18,401 nucleotides of DNA from Methylococcaceae bacterium (GTDB lineage Bacteria; Pseudomonadota; Gammaproteobacteria; Methylococcales; Methylomonadaceae), in assembly GCA_005779525.1 (NCBI GenBank), contig SXIZ01000272.1:1-18401 (forward strand). Reading direction: 5' to 3'. The position numbers and the translations under genes were made by a program. Below are positions 15,615 through 18,401 of this stretch, one piece after another; positions within the stretch are counted from its first letter, which is position 1; each line of letters opens with the position of its first letter. Below the pieces are notes generated by a model. It worked only from the letters and a program-made list of their open reading frames with translations. It was not told the DNA's origin and did not search any database.

Positions 15615-16349
15615 ATGTCGCGCGCCAAAAAACGTCAAGTCGTATTAGATACCGAAACGACAGGTCTCAATCCACAAGAAGGCCATAGAATTATTGAAAT
15701 CGGCTGTGTCGAACTCATTAATCGTCGACTCAGCAAAAGACATTTTCATGTATATATTAACCCTGAGCGTACTATCGATGCCGGAGCGATTGAAGTTCAT
15801 GGCATTACCAATGAGTTTTTGGCGGATAAACCTTTATTTAAAGACATTGTGGGCGAATTTTTGCAATTTATTAAAGATGCCGAATTAATCATCCATAATG
15901 CCCCATTCGACCTCGGTTTTCTAAATCACGAACTGCGTTTATACGATCAAGCAATGGGCAAGGTTGAAGACTACAGTAGCGTCTTTGACACCTTGGCATT
16001 TGCCCGCAAAAAACATCCGGGGCAACGAAATAGCCTTGATGCCTTATGTAAACGCTACGGTATTGATAATAGTCATCGGCAATTACACGGCGCCTTATTA
16101 GACGCAGAAATTCTTGCTGATGTCTTTTTGCTCATGACCGGAGGGCAAGCGTCGTTACTCGACGAAGACGTAAGTCACACCGAGCAATTAGCTACGCCAC
16201 AAGCATCGCTGTTATCTGCTCAACGCCCTAAGCTTAAAGTGATAGCGTGCCCTGCCGAGGAATTACAAGCCCATGAACAACGCTTGCAAGCTATTCAAAA
16301 AGCCAGCAACAATTGTATTTGGCTGCGAGAGCAAGACACTAGCGTTTAA
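15615..16349 (+). CDS. dnaQ: DNA polymerase III epsilon subunit (proofreading exonuclease) DnaQ
   Basis: DnaQ is the 3'-5' proofreading exonuclease of the replicative polymerase. The 244-residue protein (E. coli 243) has all DEDDh catalytic residues: Asp12 and Glu14 in LDTETTGL, Asp99 in NAPFDLGFLN, His158 in QLHGALLDAE and Asp163. The C-terminal tail, ending near NNCIWLRE, should bind the alpha subunit. After the nuclease domain comes GGQASLL (176-182), where the E. coli protein carries its beta-clamp motif, and a second QASLL at 196-200. It begins 2 nt after the ntrX stop, so the two are likely co-transcribed, an unusual pairing, since dnaQ often lies next to rnhA. Confidence 0.95.
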   Translation: MSRAKKRQVVLDTETTGLNPQEGHRIIEIGCVELINRRLSKRHFHVYINPERTIDAGAIEVHGITNEFLADKPLFKDIVGEFLQFIKDAELIIHNAPFDLGFLNHELRLYDQAMGKVEDYSSVFDTLAFARKKHPGQRNSLDALCKRYGIDNSHRQLHGALLDAEILADVFLLMTGGQASLLDEDVSHTEQLATPQASLLSAQRPKLKVIACPAEELQAHEQRLQAIQKASNNCIWLREQDTSV

Positions 16350-16355
16350 AGCGAG

Positions 16356-16373
16356 ATTTGCAAATAAAAAAAA
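16356..16373. terminator. Palindrome and A/T tract between convergent dnaQ and DUF5710 gene
   Basis: A 10-bp perfect palindrome ATTTGCAAAT (16356-16365) is followed by eight A (16366-16373), which reads as a T-run on the minus strand downstream of the DUF5710 gene. No proper GC-rich stem precedes the T-run in that direction, so termination here is only suggested. Confidence 0.25.
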
Positions 16374-16381
16374 GCTCCGTA

Positions 16382-16723
16382 TTAATCCCAGGGTGCTGCA
16401 CTGCCAGCGTAGGCAACAAAGTTTTTATCGGCTGCAGGATAGGTAAAGACGCCTGTCTTAGCTTCTGCGGAGATTTGTGGATGCGACCCCTTGCTATCTA
16501 CAAGCTCTTGATTTGCTGCAGCATCTGCAAGCAACCATTGTGTAAATGGGGCAACATCTTTATCAGGCGGCACATACCATTTTTTCTTGTCTGGATCCCA
16601 TCTCGCCCCCAAAGCCTTAGCGGCGTCTTTTTCGGCGTATGCCACATTTAGATAAGTTTTGATTCCGGTCATAATGTTAAGTTTAACCACAGTGTTAAGC
16701 AATTCGTTACTGTAAATAGCCAT
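16382..16723 (-). CDS. DUF5710 domain small protein
   Basis: The 113-residue product contains a DUF5710 module at about 23-65: TYLNVAYAEKDAAKALGARWDPDKKKWYVPPDKDVAPFTQWL. This is a short, Trp- and Lys-rich domain often attached to primase or other DNA-processing proteins on plasmids and in accessory regions, and thought to bind nucleic acid. Here it stands alone, followed by a low-complexity tail ending SAAPWD. No signal peptide or membrane segment is seen. The first ATG (16723) is chosen; a second at 16672, just before the domain, is equally possible since neither has a good Shine-Dalgarno. The gene is convergent with dnaQ, and function is unknown. Confidence 0.75.
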   Translation of the reverse strand: MAIYSNELLNTVVKLNIMTGIKTYLNVAYAEKDAAKALGARWDPDKKKWYVPPDKDVAPFTQWLLADAAANQELVDSKGSHPQISAEAKTGVFTYPAADKNFVAYAGSAAPWD

Positions 16724-16903
16724 CGCAACTCGCTAGATTTTACAATATCCCTCTAATTTAAAACCCTGTTTTTTATTAAGCCATATTTTGCCTAATTCGA
16801 TGCAGCTTCGCTTGATAAAACTACGCGATGAAAAATTACCACAGCGTCATTGTTTTTGGCGCAGAATACGTTGGTCACACAGCCATTACCTAATTTTGAT
16901 TTG

Positions 16904-17656
16904 CTAGGAAGATGAGTGACTCAGCCTTTGTAATTTTCGATGCTGCTCAAGATCAGCAATTATGCTTTGGATAGCGTTTACCAATTGGGCGCCATTAAGC
17001 TGGATATTTTGAAAAGCGGTGGGATTATTGTTTTCCGTCGGTGGTATTGCTATAGCATTTACTTGTTCAAATTGCGGTTTTAGTTTGGGTATGGCATGTT
17101 GAAATGCCTCAGGGATATTATTAAAGTCATTGACCTTATCAGAGCTAGCACGAATACCCGCATTCACTGTTTGCACAATGATTTGTTTAACAAGGCGATT
17201 GTGATCACGACCTAATCTCAAAGTAGGAACGTGACTTCGAAATACATCCTCAAAACTATCGTTCCAATCCACTAATTGTGCAGCTATAGATTGTAAAACC
17301 ATTGCCTTACAACGAATCTGTTGATTTTTTTCCCACAATAAATTTTCAACTTGAGCAATACTCGTACTTAATAAATTTGCTTCTGCAAGATAATCCTGTA
17401 CTTTTTCTTGATGCTCAGCAATTAATTGCGCATTTTTTTGCTGTAAAACTTGAATAGCAATTTCGGAAAAAGCACATTTTGCATCCAAATCCGCCAGGAT
17501 TTTCTGCTTATCCGATGCTTCCACGGGTATGGACACTAACGTTGAATAAGCTCCAGAACTAAGAAATTGTTTGTAACAATAGATACTATAAAAATATAGA
17601 ATTAGCTCTACTAGCAAACACACAAATAAAAAAATATTAATCAACAACATAGACAT
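16904..17656 (-). CDS. N-terminally membrane-anchored coiled-coil protein, unknown function
   Basis: I do not recognise this 250-residue protein. It has one N-terminal hydrophobic segment (about 4-25, MLLINIFLFVCLLVELILYFYSIY-like). A long helical, Gln/Leu/Lys-rich stretch (about 48-125) with heptad-like spacing suggests a coiled coil, followed by a further helical region and a polar tail rich in Asn and Gln. With no cleavage site in view, the segment probably stays as an anchor, leaving most of the chain in the cytoplasm or periplasm. AAGG precedes the first ATG by only about 3 nt, while the second ATG (17650, residue 3) has better spacing and may be the true start. The gene lies 180 nt downstream of the DUF5710 gene start on the same strand. 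Confidence 0.7.
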   Translation of the reverse strand: MSMLLINIFLFVCLLVELILYFYSIYCYKQFLSSGAYSTLVSIPVEASDKQKILADLDAKCAFSEIAIQVLQQKNAQLIAEHQEKVQDYLAEANLLSTSIAQVENLLWEKNQQIRCKAMVLQSIAAQLVDWNDSFEDVFRSHVPTLRLGRDHNRLVKQIIVQTVNAGIRASSDKVNDFNNIPEAFQHAIPKLKPQFEQVNAIAIPPTENNNPTAFQNIQLNGAQLVNAIQSIIADLEQHRKLQRLSHSSS

Positions 17657-18219
17657 GCACCTTTTAATTTGTCTGTTATGTCTCGCATTTTGGTCGTATC
17701 GGCCCTACCCATAGCGTTGTTAGCGGTCATTCGATAGCTGTAAACTTAAAAAGCTTAAAGCTATAAAGCCTTGAGACCCTTCCAGCAGTGCCTAAATAAC
17801 TCAGGAATTGACGCGTTAAAGATTAATGCTTAGCGGCCACTGCATTACGTTCAGAACTGTAAGATTGGATAATTGCCAAGTTTTTGCATATCATTTTTCG
17901 CCTGATACACCTTATTGCCACTCACACACTGATACCTCTTACAAATCGACACTGGTTGAGGATAGCGTCACCCCATTTTCTAACAACAAAACTAGGCGGA
18001 AGTAAAAATCGTGCTATTTAGCTTGCTCGAATAACTACAGTTAGAAACCCATTCATACCTCGGTTAGGCTTTACCACTAAAAAGTCTATGAATGGTACAA
18101 ATGGGCTTCTAAATGCAGATGTACACTTTAATTTAAAGCCCCTTCCTTGCTACAGCCTAAATGTCTGATTGGCCCACCTTAAATGTGCGCATTGCTTGCT
18201 GCAGCGGCCTATCAACCAA
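17657..18219. other. Long non-coding stretch with inverted repeat
   Basis: No gene longer than about 40 codons is convincing in these 563 bp. The region holds a large inverted repeat (18041-18112), a short Cys-containing open frame on the minus strand (17851-17967), and a 13-bp odd-centred palindrome (arms CTTTAA and TTAAAG) at about 18125-18137 that may lie in the 3' region of the membrane-protein gene. The remainder shows nothing I can name. Confidence 0.5.
18041..18112. repeat. Imperfect 19-bp inverted repeat with 34-nt spacer
   Basis: The left arm (18041-18059) begins TTAGAAACCCATT and the right arm (18094-18112) ends AATGGGCTTCTAA; 16 of 19 positions are complementary. An alternative inner pairing ATTCATA (18051-18057) with TATGAAT (18087-18093) is perfect. 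It could be the footprint of a small mobile element, a recombination site or a structured RNA. The ends do not fit integron core sites. Confidence 0.5.
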
Positions 18220-18401
18220 CTAGACACGTAGTTCCGCCAAAACCATGGCAGTGAATCCATGTACTAGCGAGCTTAGTCGTGGTTGCTTTATGTAACAGTA
18301 CGCTAAAGCTGGACCCAAGAGGATTAAGCACGCCAAAAACAAAGCAAGCTTAATTTCAGACCCTGCAAGGGCAGCAATCGCCATAAAGGTGGGTAAAAGC
18401 A
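18220..18401 (-). CDS. C-terminus of a membrane protein, partial
   Basis: The minus strand is open from the window edge to a TAG at 18220-18222, giving 59 residues. They start LLPTFMAIAALAGSEIK, then a strongly hydrophobic helix LALFLACLILLGPALAYCYI, a short basic turn KQPR, and an amphipathic end SSLVHGFTAMVLAELRV. This is the pattern of the last transmembrane segment of an integral membrane protein. The N-terminal part lies beyond the window, and the family cannot be told. An internal ATG could make a 54-residue protein, but the open frame continues upstream of it. Confidence 0.6.
   Translation of the reverse strand, partial: LLPTFMAIAALAGSEIKLALFLACLILLGPALAYCYIKQPRLSSLVHGFTAMVLAELRV

Noticed and set aside
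18041..18112. Integron attC site
   Set aside because: The ends do not match the RYYYAAC and GTTRRRY core sites and no integrase or cassette array is nearby.

Overview
The window reads as chromosomal DNA of a gammaproteobacterium. It carries DusA, TsaB, PurT, ferrochelatase, GTP cyclohydrolase I, an NtrX-type regulator and a free-standing DnaQ, all with typical proteobacterial family features. Base composition looks balanced to slightly AT-rich. No marker fixes the genus; a Thiotrichales-like or related environmental gammaproteobacterium is only a guess. There is no rRNA, tRNA, CRISPR array, intact mobile element or phage module.

Layout. (1) 1-1759, plus strand: the last codons of a small Cys-containing protein, then an HvfB-type MNIO oxidase and its HvfC partner, i.e. 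the maturation end of a metallophore RiPP operon. A hairpin separates them from a convergent lipoprotein gene (1810-2256, minus). (2) 2509-3204, plus: tsaB. (3) 3261-9528, minus: dusA, folE, hemH, a membrane-anchored MutS-like ATPase, purT and a lytic transglycosylase. The last three are coupled by a 4-bp and then a 38-bp overlap. (4) 9901-11584, plus: a DUF2256 zinc-ribbon protein overlapping an iron-sulfur (6-4) photolyase. (5) 11594-11776: a decayed minus-strand reading frame that coincides with a long hairpin. (6) 11825-12715, minus: purC. (7) 12976-16349, plus: a secreted beta-rich protein, a palindromic repeat, a degenerate ntrX and dnaQ. (8) 16382-17656, minus: a DUF5710 protein and an N-terminally anchored coiled-coil protein. 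(9) 17657-18401: mostly non-coding, with a large inverted repeat, a short Cys-containing frame, and the C-terminus of a membrane protein running off the right edge.

How the genes relate. Most are unrelated housekeeping genes. They cover purine synthesis (purT, purC), pterin and heme synthesis (folE, hemH), tRNA modification (tsaB, dusA), cell-wall remodelling, and DNA repair or proofreading (photolyase, dnaQ, perhaps the MutS-like protein). The least ordinary items are the HvfBC locus with an atypical precursor tail, the MutS-family ATPase with a transmembrane hairpin, the NtrX that has lost both its sigma-54 loop and its Walker B aspartate, the DnaQ with two clamp-binding-like motifs, and the secreted protein whose C-terminal module is bracketed by cysteines.
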